64,000 nt of DNA from Ruegeria sp. EL01 (GTDB lineage Bacteria > Pseudomonadota > Alphaproteobacteria > Rhodobacterales > Rhodobacteraceae), in the NCBI RefSeq assembly GCF_900313035.1, contig NZ_OMPS01000045.1, positions 124,001 to 188,000 on the forward strand, in the 5' to 3' direction. This document shows positions 47,258 to 56,425 of the stretch, one piece after another. Numbering within the stretch: the stretch's first letter is position 1; each line of letters opens with the position of its first letter. The notes beneath the pieces are model-generated. The model saw only the letters and a program-made list of their open reading frames with translations. It made no database searches and was not told where the DNA came from. A program made the translations under genes and the position numbers.

Positions 47258-48220
47258 ATGACCACCACCAAAACGTCTCCCGCACCAGTTCCCATTTTGT
47301 TGGCCCTTGCGGTTTTGATGATTTCGACACAGATGGCCGCGGCGAGTGACAGTTTTATGGATCCGCAGGGGCCAATCGCCGCTGTGCAAAAAACCCATAT
47401 GTTGCGGGCGACCGCTTTGATTCTGGTAGCGGTCATTCCTGTGTTGATTCTGGTGCCATTGATTGCCCTGCGGTATCGCCGCCGCAAGGATGGTAACGCA
47501 GCCTACACCCCCAATTGGGATTTCTCGGCCAAGCTCGAGTTTCTGATGTGGGGTGTGCCTGTTCTTATCGTGATCATTCTGTCCGTTTTTCTGTGGAAGT
47601 CGACGCATCGGCTCGACCCTTACGCCACTTCGTTTGGTGAGGAGCCTGCTCTGAAGGTGCAGGTTGTCGGTCTGGATTGGAAATGGCTGTTCATCTATCC
47701 CGATCTGGGTATCGCAAGCGTGGGTGAGCTGGGAATTCCGGTCAAGCAGCAGGTCGCGATGACGCTGACCACGGACACGGTCATGCAGTCTTTCATGGTC
47801 CCTGCGCTGGCTGGTCAGATTTATGCGATGCCCGGAATGACGACCGAGTTGCATTTGGTGGCGGACAGGCCGGAACAGATGCAGGGCGAGAACACCCAGT
47901 ACAATGGCCGCGGGTTTACCAAACAGAAATTCGAAACACGCGCCATGCAACCGGATGATTTCAGTGCATGGGTCGAAGAGGTTCGCAAGAACGGTATCGT
48001 GCTTGATCAGTCGACGTATCAGATACTGGCGATGCGGACGGACCGGGATGAGGTTCAAAAAGCGCTTGGAACCGCCCAGATGCCTGACAACGCTCTGTAC
48101 TTCAAACTCGACGATGGCGATCTGTTCCACTCCATTCTGCACCGATACCACAGCGGAGAGCCACTCTCGGTGGATCAACAACCCGGAACGGTCGAATTCG
48201 GACAGGAGACAAGCCAATGA
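47258..48220 (+). CDS. cyoA: Cytochrome bo3-type quinol oxidase subunit II
   Basis: Protein of 320 residues with an N-terminal signal or anchor, two transmembrane helices (about 50-70 and 95-115) and a periplasmic cupredoxin-like domain. The Cu(A) cysteine ligands of cytochrome c oxidases are absent: the stretch is LAGQIYAMPGMTTELHL, as in quinol oxidases. No lipobox cysteine is seen, unlike E. coli CyoA. The ATG at 47258 has GGAGAGG 12 bases upstream; a TTG further up was rejected. It is the first gene of cyoABCD and overlaps cyoB (ATGA). Confidence 0.9.
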   Translation: MTTTKTSPAPVPILLALAVLMISTQMAAASDSFMDPQGPIAAVQKTHMLRATALILVAVIPVLILVPLIALRYRRRKDGNAAYTPNWDFSAKLEFLMWGVPVLIVIILSVFLWKSTHRLDPYATSFGEEPALKVQVVGLDWKWLFIYPDLGIASVGELGIPVKQQVAMTLTTDTVMQSFMVPALAGQIYAMPGMTTELHLVADRPEQMQGENTQYNGRGFTKQKFETRAMQPDDFSAWVEEVRKNGIVLDQSTYQILAMRTDRDEVQKALGTAQMPDNALYFKLDDGDLFHSILHRYHSGEPLSVDQQPGTVEFGQETSQ

Positions 48221-50307
48221 CATCACCCGAGTCAGGTTTCTTTGGTCGTCTGAACTGGGATGCATTGCCCATTGTTGGTTTGATTCAGGACCCCAACGCA
48301 AATGAGATCGTCGCCAATACTGCTGCGGGCATCGTGATTGTTGGTGTTGTGGCGGTGGTCAGCCTTCTGACGTGGTTTCGATTGTGGGGCCCGCTCTGGC
48401 GCGATTGGCTGACCAGCGCCGACCACAAAAAAATTGGAATTATGTACATCGTGTTTGCGATCGTGATGCTTGCGCGCGGAGTGCTTGAAGGCGTCGTGAT
48501 GCGCGCGCAACAGGCGGCCGGTCCAGGCGATGGGTTTCTGGAGGCGGAACACTTTGCTGAACTGTTCAGCACCCATGGCACGATCATGATTTTCTTTGTC
48601 GCCGTACCTTTTGTGTTTGGTATCGCGAATTTTGTGGTTCCGCTGATGATCGGCGCGCGGGATGTTGCCTTTCCGGTCTTGAACCAGATCAGTCTTGGCC
48701 TGACAGTTTCCGCCGGCATGATGCTTATGGTGTCGCTGGTGGTCGGAGAGTTCTCGACCGGGGGTTGGACCGCCTATCCACCCTACACTGGCGCTGCTTT
48801 CAATCCGGGTGTGGGTCCGGACTATTGGATCTGGGCGATTGTGGTTTCAGGGGTAGGCACGACCTTAACTGGTCTCAACTTTGCTGTGACGATCTACAAG
48901 CTGCGTGCGCCGGGTATGAAGTTCATGCGGCTGCCGATGTATTGCTGGACAATCATCTGCAGTTCGATCCTTCTTATCTTCGCAATGCCGCCTCTGGGCG
49001 TTGCAGCCCTGTTGCTGGCGGCTGACAGGTATTTGGACTTCCACTTTTTCACCAACGACCTTGGCGGCAACATGATGAATTACGCCAACCTGTTCTGGTT
49101 GTTTGGTCATCCCGAGGTGTATCTGCTGGTTCTGCCCGCCTACGGTATCTATTCCGAGATCTTTGCGACCTTCTCGGCCAAGCGCCTTTATGGCTACAAT
49201 TCACTGGTCATTGCGACGATGTCGATCGCGATCATGTCCTTCACGGTCTGGTTGCACCATTTCTTTACGATGGGCCAGAGCGCGCTGATTAACGCCGTGT
49301 TTGGAATCGCTACGATGCTGATCGCCATCCCGACGGGCGTAAAAGTCTATGATTGGATGGCAACGCTATGGCGTGGGCGTATTCGGTTCACGGTTCCGAT
49401 GCTTTACGGGTTGGGGTTCTTGATGCTGTTCGTCATTGGGGGACTTAGTGGTGTTATTCTGGCCAATCCCACCGTCGATTATCAGGTTCACAACACTCTG
49501 TTCCTGGTCGCCCATTTCCACAATGTGCTGCTTCCGGGCGTTCTGTTTGGATTGTTGGCGGCTTATAACTACTGGTTTCCCAAAGCTTTCGGTTTCCGGC
49601 TGAACGAGTTCTGGGGCCGTGTGACCGTTGCGCTTTGGACCATTGGTTTCATGCTGACCTTCCTGCCGCTGTATTTTGTGGGTCTGATGGGCATGCCGCG
49701 CCGGTCTTTCAGTTGGGAAGATCCCAGCTTTCATCCCTACATGATAGTCGCCGTGATCGGAGCGTTGGTCATCCTGGCGGCGCTGCTGTCTGTATTGGCC
49801 CAGCTTTGGGTCAGCATCCGCGACCGGGGCAAGACCATGGCACCAGTGGGTGATCCGTGGGACGGGCGAACACTGGAGTGGTCCATTCCATCCCCGCCGC
49901 CGCCCTATAACTTTGCAATCATTCCGCAGGTTACCGATCGGGATGACTTTGCGGCCGCCAAAGAGCAAGGCAGGGCCTACCCAAAACCCGAAGCCTATGA
50001 GGATATCGAGATGCCGCGGAACACGGGCATCGGTTTCATCCTTTGTGTCCTTAGCGGTGTCTGGATGTTTGCATTGGTCTGGTGGATCTGGTGGCTGGCC
50101 ATATTGGTAACCGCATTGATTGTCTTGGCCATAATCGTCTGGAGCTTTGATACCAGCACCGAACTTGTCATCCCGGCCGAAGAGGTGCGCAAAGAGCATG
50201 AGGCGTGGTTGGACCTGGTTCATGCCTCAACGGCGATCAATCGTGATCACGAAACTGCATCGGAGAACCGCGGCCTTGCCCGCCCCGATCTGGAGGCGGT
50301 GACATGA
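48217..50307 (+). CDS. cyoB: Cytochrome bo3-type quinol oxidase subunit I
   Basis: Catalytic haem-copper subunit of 696 residues with about 14-15 helices. Visible are HPEVYLLVLPAYG (Cu(B) ligand and proton-channel glutamate) and VAHFHNVL (haem ligands). Of the residues that bind quinone in E. coli CyoB (R71, D75, H98, Q101), R87 and H112 are kept here, but the other two are replaced by E91 and E115. It reduces oxygen with electrons from quinol and pumps protons. The substitutions may alter quinone binding. cyoC follows with a 4-base overlap. Confidence 0.93.
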   Translation: MTSPESGFFGRLNWDALPIVGLIQDPNANEIVANTAAGIVIVGVVAVVSLLTWFRLWGPLWRDWLTSADHKKIGIMYIVFAIVMLARGVLEGVVMRAQQAAGPGDGFLEAEHFAELFSTHGTIMIFFVAVPFVFGIANFVVPLMIGARDVAFPVLNQISLGLTVSAGMMLMVSLVVGEFSTGGWTAYPPYTGAAFNPGVGPDYWIWAIVVSGVGTTLTGLNFAVTIYKLRAPGMKFMRLPMYCWTIICSSILLIFAMPPLGVAALLLAADRYLDFHFFTNDLGGNMMNYANLFWLFGHPEVYLLVLPAYGIYSEIFATFSAKRLYGYNSLVIATMSIAIMSFTVWLHHFFTMGQSALINAVFGIATMLIAIPTGVKVYDWMATLWRGRIRFTVPMLYGLGFLMLFVIGGLSGVILANPTVDYQVHNTLFLVAHFHNVLLPGVLFGLLAAYNYWFPKAFGFRLNEFWGRVTVALWTIGFMLTFLPLYFVGLMGMPRRSFSWEDPSFHPYMIVAVIGALVILAALLSVLAQLWVSIRDRGKTMAPVGDPWDGRTLEWSIPSPPPPYNFAIIPQVTDRDDFAAAKEQGRAYPKPEAYEDIEMPRNTGIGFILCVLSGVWMFALVWWIWWLAILVTALIVLAIIVWSFDTSTELVIPAEEVRKEHEAWLDLVHASTAINRDHETASENRGLARPDLEAVT

Positions 50308-50936
50308 AACGTGCACCCACCCACAGCTATCCTGGCATAAATCTGGGCCACCGCCACGCCAGCGCTGATAAGGCCGCCGAGGTGGTGACCTTTGGTTTTT
50401 GGGTCTTTTTGATGAGCGATCTGGTCTATTTCGGCCTGATGTTCGCCATCTACATCACAATGATCGATGCGCAGGCGGGGGGGCCGGGACCGCATGATCT
50501 GTTCGACCTGAAAAGCGTCTTTGCGCAAACGCTGATCCTGCTGACAAGCAGCTTGACGGTTGGTCTTGCCATGTTGGCGTTAAAATACAATCAGCCAAGG
50601 GCGCGCATCGTTCTTTGGTTTGGTGTGACCTTGCTGCTTGGCCTCAGTTTTCTGGCACTGGAAATCCGCGATTTCATGGCCATGGCGGAAAAAGGCGGCA
50701 TCCCTCAGCGCAGCGGTTTCCTGTCGGCCTTCTTCGGTTTGGTGCCACTGCATGGGCTGCATGTGGCGGCTGGATGCCTGTGGCTGATCGTGATGGGCAT
50801 ACAATTGCGCGTGATGGGCATGACTGATCTGGTCATTTCGCGCGTGGTTCGGTTGGCGCTGTTCTGGCACTTCTTGGACCTCATCTGGATCGGAATCATC
50901 ACCATCGTGTATTTCGGAGGGCTGACCTATGGATAA
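50304..50936 (+). CDS. cyoC: Cytochrome bo3-type quinol oxidase subunit III
   Basis: Membrane subunit of 210 residues with five hydrophobic helices. GFWVFLMSDLVYFGLMFAIY and HGLHVAAGCLWLIVM match the family. It stabilises the core and affects proton pumping. It overlaps cyoB and, by 8 bases, cyoD. Confidence 0.9.
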   Translation: MKRAPTHSYPGINLGHRHASADKAAEVVTFGFWVFLMSDLVYFGLMFAIYITMIDAQAGGPGPHDLFDLKSVFAQTLILLTSSLTVGLAMLALKYNQPRARIVLWFGVTLLLGLSFLALEIRDFMAMAEKGGIPQRSGFLSAFFGLVPLHGLHVAAGCLWLIVMGIQLRVMGMTDLVISRVVRLALFWHFLDLIWIGIITIVYFGGLTYG

Positions 50937-51255
50937 TCGGACCGAAATGCACCGGCGCGAACGGCGCCGCTATGTTATTGGATATGGTGGCTCGCTTTTG
51001 CTGACACTGCTCATGTTTGGCGTTACCTATCAGTATGGCATCGAGACGGTGGGGGTCTATCTGACCATTGGGTTGCTTGGCCTCGCCCAGTTGATCGTGC
51101 AGCTCGTCTATTTCCTGCACATCGACCGGCGCCGTAGCAGTCGGGAAGATCTGGACCTGATCTTGTTTTCGACACTTGTTCTGCTGATCATCATCCTCGG
51201 GACGATCTGGATCTTGGGCAATCTGTCAATCCGTATGCATATGCACATGATGTAG
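50929..51255 (+). CDS. cyoD: Cytochrome bo3-type quinol oxidase subunit IV
   Basis: Small subunit of 108 residues with three hydrophobic helices and a charged N-terminus. VYLTIGLLGLAQLIVQLVYFLH is characteristic of the family. It assists insertion of Cu(B) and stability of the oxidase. No cyoE (haem O synthase) gene follows here, so the haem would be made from a gene elsewhere or the enzyme could use another haem. An HlyD-type gene follows after 33 bases. Confidence 0.88.
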   Translation: MDNRTEMHRRERRRYVIGYGGSLLLTLLMFGVTYQYGIETVGVYLTIGLLGLAQLIVQLVYFLHIDRRRSSREDLDLILFSTLVLLIIILGTIWILGNLSIRMHMHMM

Positions 51256-51288
51256 ACACTCTGGATCACGAGACGGAAGGAAGCGCGC

Positions 51289-52272
51289 TTGAAATCCCTC
51301 AAATCTGTTGCCATTATTGTCATGCTGGGTGCTATCGCCGTTGGGCTGGTGCTGTATTGGCGTCATGATCAGAGGTATCCGTCGACAAAAGACGCTTATA
51401 TCGGTGCCAATATCATCTACGTGGCGGCCCAAGTGACAGGGCAGGTGGCAGACGTGCATGTCATCGAGAACCAACCGGTCAAGACCGGGGGTATCTTGTT
51501 TTCCATCGATGATACGCAATTCAGGGCGTCAGTAGATCAGGCCAAGGCGGATCTGGACAGTGCGGCTCAACAGGCCAAGTCTTATTCCACGCAGATCACC
51601 GCCGCCGAGGCAGCGGTTGCAAGTGCGCAATCTGCATATGATACGGCCAACAAAAGTCTGGAACGTGCCAAGGCTTTGCACGCAAGCGGGGATCTGGCGC
51701 AGGCTTCTCTGGACCAGACGACCTCGGCATTTGCACAGGCTTCGGCGCGGTTGACCACCAGCCAATCCAGTCTGTTGGCATTGCAGAGCGGGTTGGCGGC
51801 GAAACAGGATGATATCTTGTCTTCGCAAGCACAGCTTGAGATTGCCGAAGCCAATCAAGCGTGGACCAAGGTGTTTGCAACAGCCGATGGCTGGATCGCC
51901 AATCTAAGCCTGCGCCCCGGATCATCAGTCTCCGCCAATGCGCCTCAGTTTTCGATTGTTGAATCTTCGGATTGGTGGGTGGACGCCAATTTCAAGGAAA
52001 CCTCGCTGCCCCGAATTCGCCCCGGTCAACCTGTGACGGTTCAGATCGACATGCTGCCCGGAGTCACCCTGACCGGCAAAGTCGCATCCATCGGGCGTGG
52101 ATCGGGGGATACATTTTCCCTGCTGCCGTCCGAGAATTCCAGTGGCAACTGGGTCAAGGTGACCCGGCGGTTCCCGGTGCGGATCGATCTTGATCCGACC
52201 GACGCCCCGCTGCGTGTTGGTGGCAGCAGCAAAGTGGTTGTCGACACAACCGGATCTTCGGACGGAAAATGA
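51289..52272 (+). CDS. HlyD/EmrA-type membrane fusion protein
   Basis: Periplasmic adaptor of 327 residues with one N-terminal membrane helix (about 7-25). A biotinyl-lipoyl-like domain (VAAQVTGQVADVHVIENQPVK), a long coiled coil (about 80-190) and a beta-barrel part (WWVDANFKETSLPRIRPGQ) follow. The start is TTG at 51289 with GGAAGGAAG at good spacing; this unusual start is well supported. It should pair with the EmrB-type transporter encoded next (4-base overlap) and an outer-membrane channel not found here. Confidence 0.9.
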   Translation: MKSLKSVAIIVMLGAIAVGLVLYWRHDQRYPSTKDAYIGANIIYVAAQVTGQVADVHVIENQPVKTGGILFSIDDTQFRASVDQAKADLDSAAQQAKSYSTQITAAEAAVASAQSAYDTANKSLERAKALHASGDLAQASLDQTTSAFAQASARLTTSQSSLLALQSGLAAKQDDILSSQAQLEIAEANQAWTKVFATADGWIANLSLRPGSSVSANAPQFSIVESSDWWVDANFKETSLPRIRPGQPVTVQIDMLPGVTLTGKVASIGRGSGDTFSLLPSENSSGNWVKVTRRFPVRIDLDPTDAPLRVGGSSKVVVDTTGSSDGK

Positions 52273-53792
52273 CACCGTCCGCGACCAGCCGCATCAATAA
52301 GGTGATCGTGGTTGCCGTTGTGCTCAGCGCCGTACTCGAAGTATTGGACAGCACGATCGTCAACGTGGCACTCCCACATATTCAGGCAGCTTTTGGTGCG
52401 ACCTCTGATCAGGCGACATGGATTCTAACCAGCTATATCGTCTCGGCCGTCGTTGTGATGCCGCTGACCGGTTTTGTGGCGCGGCGCGTTGGCCGGCGGC
52501 GTCTGATCCTGACCGCCGTTACCGGGTTTGCCGTGATGTCGATCATGTGTGGCCTGTCCTGGAGCCTGGAAACCATTGTGGTCTTCAGGCTGTCGCAAGG
52601 CATGTTTGGTGCCTTCCTGATTCCTCTGTCACAATCCATCCTGTTCGATGCGTTCCCACGTGAGAAACGCGGACAGGCAATGGCGGTCTTTGGTCTGGGA
52701 GTTGTCGTTGCCCCGGTACTTGGGCCGACTGTGGGGGCGATCCTGACTGAGTATTTCACGTGGCGGATGGTGTTCTTTGTCAATCTACCTGTTGCGGCAA
52801 TGGCGTTGCTTCTGTTGGCCGGGGAATTGCCAGATGACGAAACCGAAGAGATCAAGATCGACTGGAAGGGTTTGGCCCTTCTGGCCCTTGGAATTGGCTG
52901 CCTACAATTCGTGCTGGACCAAGGGGAGACCAAGGATTGGCTTTCGTCGCGCGTCATCCAAGTTGCCGCGATTGCCTCGGTTCTCGGTGCCCTGGGTTTC
53001 GTCGCCCACGGACTGACCTCCAAGACCTCGGTCGTTGATCTTCGCCTGTTCGCGGATCGCAACTTTGCTTTGTGCAACTTGATCATTGCTGGTTTTGCTA
53101 TCTCTCTGTTTGGCGGAATCGCCATACTGCCCACTTTTGTGCAAAACCTGCTGGATTATCCCGTTATTGTCTCAGGTCACTTGTTCATTCCCCGAGGCGT
53201 AGCGGCCGGACTCTCAATGGTTTTGACCGGTGCAGTTCTGGTCACCCGGTTCGACCCACGCGTCTTAGCTGGTATCGGGTTATTGCTGACGGCTGCTGGA
53301 AACTTTATGCTGGGCGCGCTCAATCTGAATGCCGGTTTTTGGCAACTTGCCTGGCCGGGGGCGGTCAGCGGGCTGGGCATGGGGTTGGTGTTTGTACCAA
53401 TGTCCATATTGGCGTTCGAGAGTATCAGCCAAACCCGGCAGGATGAGGCATCGGGTTTGTTCAACGTCACCCGTCAGCTGGGATCGTCAATCGGGATATC
53501 GCTGGTCGGCACTTGGGTGGTCCGCGGATTGCAAACCAACACCGCAGTGCTGAGCCAGAATGTGACGCCCTACAATCCGGCGGCTCAGGCCTATCTGCAG
53601 CCCTTGGGTCTGACACCCGATAGCGCCGAGGGCGCGGCAATTCTGGGCCAGGAAATCGCGCGCCAGGCAGAGCTTATTTCGTATCTGACAGTGTTCAATA
53701 ATCTGGGTCTGTTGGCGTTTGCAACGATACCGTTGCTGTTCTTCTGCCGCGCATCGAAACCGGGTACCCAGCCTACGGTGCATGCCCACTAG
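52269..53792 (+). CDS. EmrB/QacA-type multidrug efflux transporter (DHA2)
   Basis: Major facilitator superfamily transporter of 507 residues with 14 predicted helices. The DHA2 motif LDSTIVNVALPHIQAAFG and the later LGPTVGAILTEYFTWRMVFFVNLP are characteristic (read in short parts). It works with the HlyD-type adaptor to expel toxic compounds. It is co-transcribed with, and placed just behind, the cyo genes. Its stop overlaps the end of a convergent crcB by 4 bases. Confidence 0.9.
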   Translation: MTPSATSRINKVIVVAVVLSAVLEVLDSTIVNVALPHIQAAFGATSDQATWILTSYIVSAVVVMPLTGFVARRVGRRRLILTAVTGFAVMSIMCGLSWSLETIVVFRLSQGMFGAFLIPLSQSILFDAFPREKRGQAMAVFGLGVVVAPVLGPTVGAILTEYFTWRMVFFVNLPVAAMALLLLAGELPDDETEEIKIDWKGLALLALGIGCLQFVLDQGETKDWLSSRVIQVAAIASVLGALGFVAHGLTSKTSVVDLRLFADRNFALCNLIIAGFAISLFGGIAILPTFVQNLLDYPVIVSGHLFIPRGVAAGLSMVLTGAVLVTRFDPRVLAGIGLLLTAAGNFMLGALNLNAGFWQLAWPGAVSGLGMGLVFVPMSILAFESISQTRQDEASGLFNVTRQLGSSIGISLVGTWVVRGLQTNTAVLSQNVTPYNPAAQAYLQPLGLTPDSAEGAAILGQEIARQAELISYLTVFNNLGLLAFATIPLLFFCRASKPGTQPTVHAH

Positions 53793-54151
53793 CGCATTAG
53801 CGCAAGGCCTATCCACAGCGCAAACCAACACAGGATCAAACTAACCAGAATGTTTCCCGCGGCCAGCGCGATCGTGCGCTCCCAGCGCAGCTCAAGGGAT
53901 TGGTAAGCAAAGCTGGAGAACGTGGTGAAGCCACCGCAAAATCCAAAGACCAGCCGTTTTTCTTCTTCGCCCATCTCGACTGGCCCACCCAAATAGCCAA
54001 TCCAAAGCCCCAGCAGCAAGCTGCCAATCACATTCACGATCAGTGTCGACAAGGGAAGATCATGACTGACCCGCAAGGCCAGCCAGTGCCGCAACACTGC
54101 GCCCAGACCACCGCCCAAACCAAACATTGCGTGATGAAACAGGTCAGTCAT
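53789..54151 (-). CDS. crcB: Fluoride channel / exporter CrcB, copy A
   Basis: Membrane protein of 120 residues with four hydrophobic helices. The early GLGGGLGAVLRHWLA and the central GFCGGFTTFSSFAYQSLEL are hallmarks of fluoride channels (Fluc). The start overlaps the stop of the other crcB copy (ATGA). Two adjacent, divergent members may form a heteromeric channel. Confidence 0.9.
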   Translation of the reverse strand: MTDLFHHAMFGLGGGLGAVLRHWLALRVSHDLPLSTLIVNVIGSLLLGLWIGYLGGPVEMGEEEKRLVFGFCGGFTTFSSFAYQSLELRWERTIALAAGNILVSLILCWFALWIGLALMR

Positions 54152-54516
54152 CCCCGGCGGCTTTCTGAATGAAAGCGTCGGCCCAGGACCTCGCCTAGAA
54201 CTGCAGCGGCAAGGCCAAAGAATATCTCTAGCCCAGCGGCGGCAGGGACCGTCCAGATGTTGCTGGTTGCCATTCTTTCAAGCTCGGCCACGAAGGACGA
54301 GAATGTCGACAGCCCACCGCAAAACCCCACAGCACCCAAATGCAGAACATGGGCATGCACCCGATGGCGTATTGAGTACAGCCAGCCCAGAATGAAACAC
54401 GCAGCAACATTGACGCCAAAAGTTGCGGTTAGAAACGCGGCTCCGGGGATTTCCAGCGAAAATGCCTCGCGCAGCAGGGACCCGAGCGCGCCTCCGACAA
54501 AGACGGCCAGAAACAT
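54148..54516 (-). CDS. crcB: Fluoride channel / exporter CrcB, copy B
   Basis: Membrane protein of 122 residues (from ATG 54516) with four helices, GGALGSLLRE near the start and GFCGGLSTFSSFVAELE in the centre. The frame could begin as far up as 54630, but the extra 38 residues are basic and not typical of the family. It is translationally coupled to copy A. I looked for a fluoride riboswitch upstream and did not find a convincing one. Confidence 0.87.
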   Translation of the reverse strand: MFLAVFVGGALGSLLREAFSLEIPGAAFLTATFGVNVAACFILGWLYSIRHRVHAHVLHLGAVGFCGGLSTFSSFVAELERMATSNIWTVPAAAGLEIFFGLAAAVLGEVLGRRFHSESRRG

Positions 54517-54789
54517 CAGGATCCGGCCCTTGTTAGCTACTGGGGGTTCAATCTTTGCCAAGCGTGTGGCCTCGTTCCGTGATCTGTTCCGCATACAGAT
54601 TGCCCGGGATCGGATCAACAGCTGCTGCACCGGCTAATCCATTTTCTGTGACACCCGAACGGGCAACCGGTCTTACCAAACGCTTGCAATTCAACGCATA
54701 ACTGTTCCACGTTGGATCTGTTGCTGTGAGCTCAGCATCTCCAATCCATTAAGGCCACGCTTTTTCGGCGTCACCCAGGGAGTTCAGGA

Positions 54790-56370
54790 ATGATTATACG
54801 CAGGCTCTATTACTTCCTGAGTTATGTGTGTCTGCCACTGGTGGCAATTTGGGGGTTTTACTGGCCTCCGGCTCATTGGCTGCTGCTATTCCTTGTGCCG
54901 TATGCCGTTGTTGGCCTTTACGATATGCTGACGACCAAACACAATGTTCTGAACAACTATCCGGTTCTGGGGCATTTCCGGTACATGCTGGAATTTGTCA
55001 GCCCGGAAATCCGTCAGTACTTCGTGGAAACCAACGACAGCGGTCGGCCCTATAACCGGATCATCCGCGGGCTGGTCTATTCGCGTGCCAAGGGCCAGGT
55101 GGACACGCAAGCCTTTGGCACCCAGTACGATATCATGACTGTCGGGTATCACCGCGCCAACCACTCGATGGCGCCCAAGGATGTCCAGAAAAGCGAAGAA
55201 CGCGTCACGCTGGGCGGGCCGCAATGCGATAAGCCGTACAGCGCGTCTCGTCTGAACGTTTCGGCAATGAGTTTCGGAGCACTCAGCGCAAACGCCATTC
55301 GTGCCTTGAACGGCGGGGCCAAAGACGGTGGGTTTGCCCACAACACAGGTGAGGGTGGATTGTCGCCGCATCATCTCGCTGAAGGCGGGGATATTATCTG
55401 GCAGATCGGCACGGGCTATTTTGGCTGCCGAACGGCCGAGGGTGGTTTCGACAAAGATGCCTTTGCCGAAAAAGCCAAGAAGGATGTGGTCAAAGCGATC
55501 GAGATCAAGCTGTCACAGGGCGCAAAGCCCTCGCATGGTGGGGTGCTGCCTGCTGCGAAGGTCGACAAGGAAATTGCCAAGATCAGGGGGGTACCAGAAC
55601 ATCAGGACGTCATCTCGCCACCCATACACTCGGCCTTCGACGGGCCAACAGGTTTGATGAATTTTGTGCAGCATTTGCGAGAGATGTCCGGTGGCAAGCC
55701 CATTGGGTTTAAGCTTTGCATCGGCAACCAGTCCGAGTTTTTGGCGATCTGCAAGGCCATGCTTGAGACGGGTATCCTGCCCGATTTCATCACCGTTGAT
55801 GGGGCCGAAGGTGGCACAGGCGCTGCCCCGGTTGAATTTACCAATCGTCTGGGTATGCCGCTGAACGAAGCTTTGATCTTTGTGAATAACAGCCTGCGTG
55901 GCGTCGGCCTGCGCGACAAGATCCGGATCATCTGTTCCGGCAAGGTCGCCACCGGGTATGACATGATCGAGAAATGCGCGCTGGGGGCCGATATGTGCAA
56001 CGCGGCGCGGGCCATGATGTTTGCGGTGGGCTGCATTCAGGCCCTGCATTGCAACACGAACCGCTGCCCGTCAGGTGTGGCCACGCAGGATCCGATCCGG
56101 GGCCGTGCGGTGAATGTGCCGCAAAAACGCCAGCGGGTGCATCGTTTTCATGATGCCACGCTGGAGAGCTTCCGAGAGCTGCTGGGCGCTATGGGCAAAG
56201 CGAAAGTTTCGGACCTTCACCCGAGTGATATTCGACGGCGCACGGCAGATGAACGCGAACGTTCTTATGCCGAGCTGTATTCGTTCATCGAGGATGGCGC
56301 TTTGTTGACCGAGGCAGTCCCGGAAGAGTTCGCGGCGGATTGGAAACGAGCATCTGCCGAACACTTTTAA
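54790..56370 (+). CDS. FMN-binding glutamate synthase family protein
   Basis: Protein of 526 residues. Two N-terminal membrane helices (about 5-45) precede a glutamate-synthase central barrel. VSAMSFGALSANAIRALNGGA, FITVDGAEGGTGAAPVEF and the cysteines in CIQALHCNTNRCPSG (a 3Fe-4S-like pattern) are visible. No amidotransferase domain is present, so it is not a full GOGAT; the substrate is unclear. The gene has its own promoter region and is followed 55 bases on by the ECF sigma gene. Confidence 0.85.
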   Translation: MIIRRLYYFLSYVCLPLVAIWGFYWPPAHWLLLFLVPYAVVGLYDMLTTKHNVLNNYPVLGHFRYMLEFVSPEIRQYFVETNDSGRPYNRIIRGLVYSRAKGQVDTQAFGTQYDIMTVGYHRANHSMAPKDVQKSEERVTLGGPQCDKPYSASRLNVSAMSFGALSANAIRALNGGAKDGGFAHNTGEGGLSPHHLAEGGDIIWQIGTGYFGCRTAEGGFDKDAFAEKAKKDVVKAIEIKLSQGAKPSHGGVLPAAKVDKEIAKIRGVPEHQDVISPPIHSAFDGPTGLMNFVQHLREMSGGKPIGFKLCIGNQSEFLAICKAMLETGILPDFITVDGAEGGTGAAPVEFTNRLGMPLNEALIFVNNSLRGVGLRDKIRIICSGKVATGYDMIEKCALGADMCNAARAMMFAVGCIQALHCNTNRCPSGVATQDPIRGRAVNVPQKRQRVHRFHDATLESFRELLGAMGKAKVSDLHPSDIRRRTADERERSYAELYSFIEDGALLTEAVPEEFAADWKRASAEHF

Positions 56371-56425
56371 AAATAATCTCTGACACCGCCAAGGATTGAC
56401 CTTTTCCATCCGTCTTACAAACGTG

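Noticed and set aside
47252..48301. A 349-codon open frame on the minus strand opposite cyoA
   Set aside because: Antisense shadow of a well-supported oxidase gene, rich in His and Arg as expected from reverse reading.
54631..54789. Possible fluoride riboswitch upstream of crcB
   Set aside because: The conserved GG-GATGG-GTTC-CC core and pseudoknot bases were not found; only a loose GGAGATGC stretch is present.
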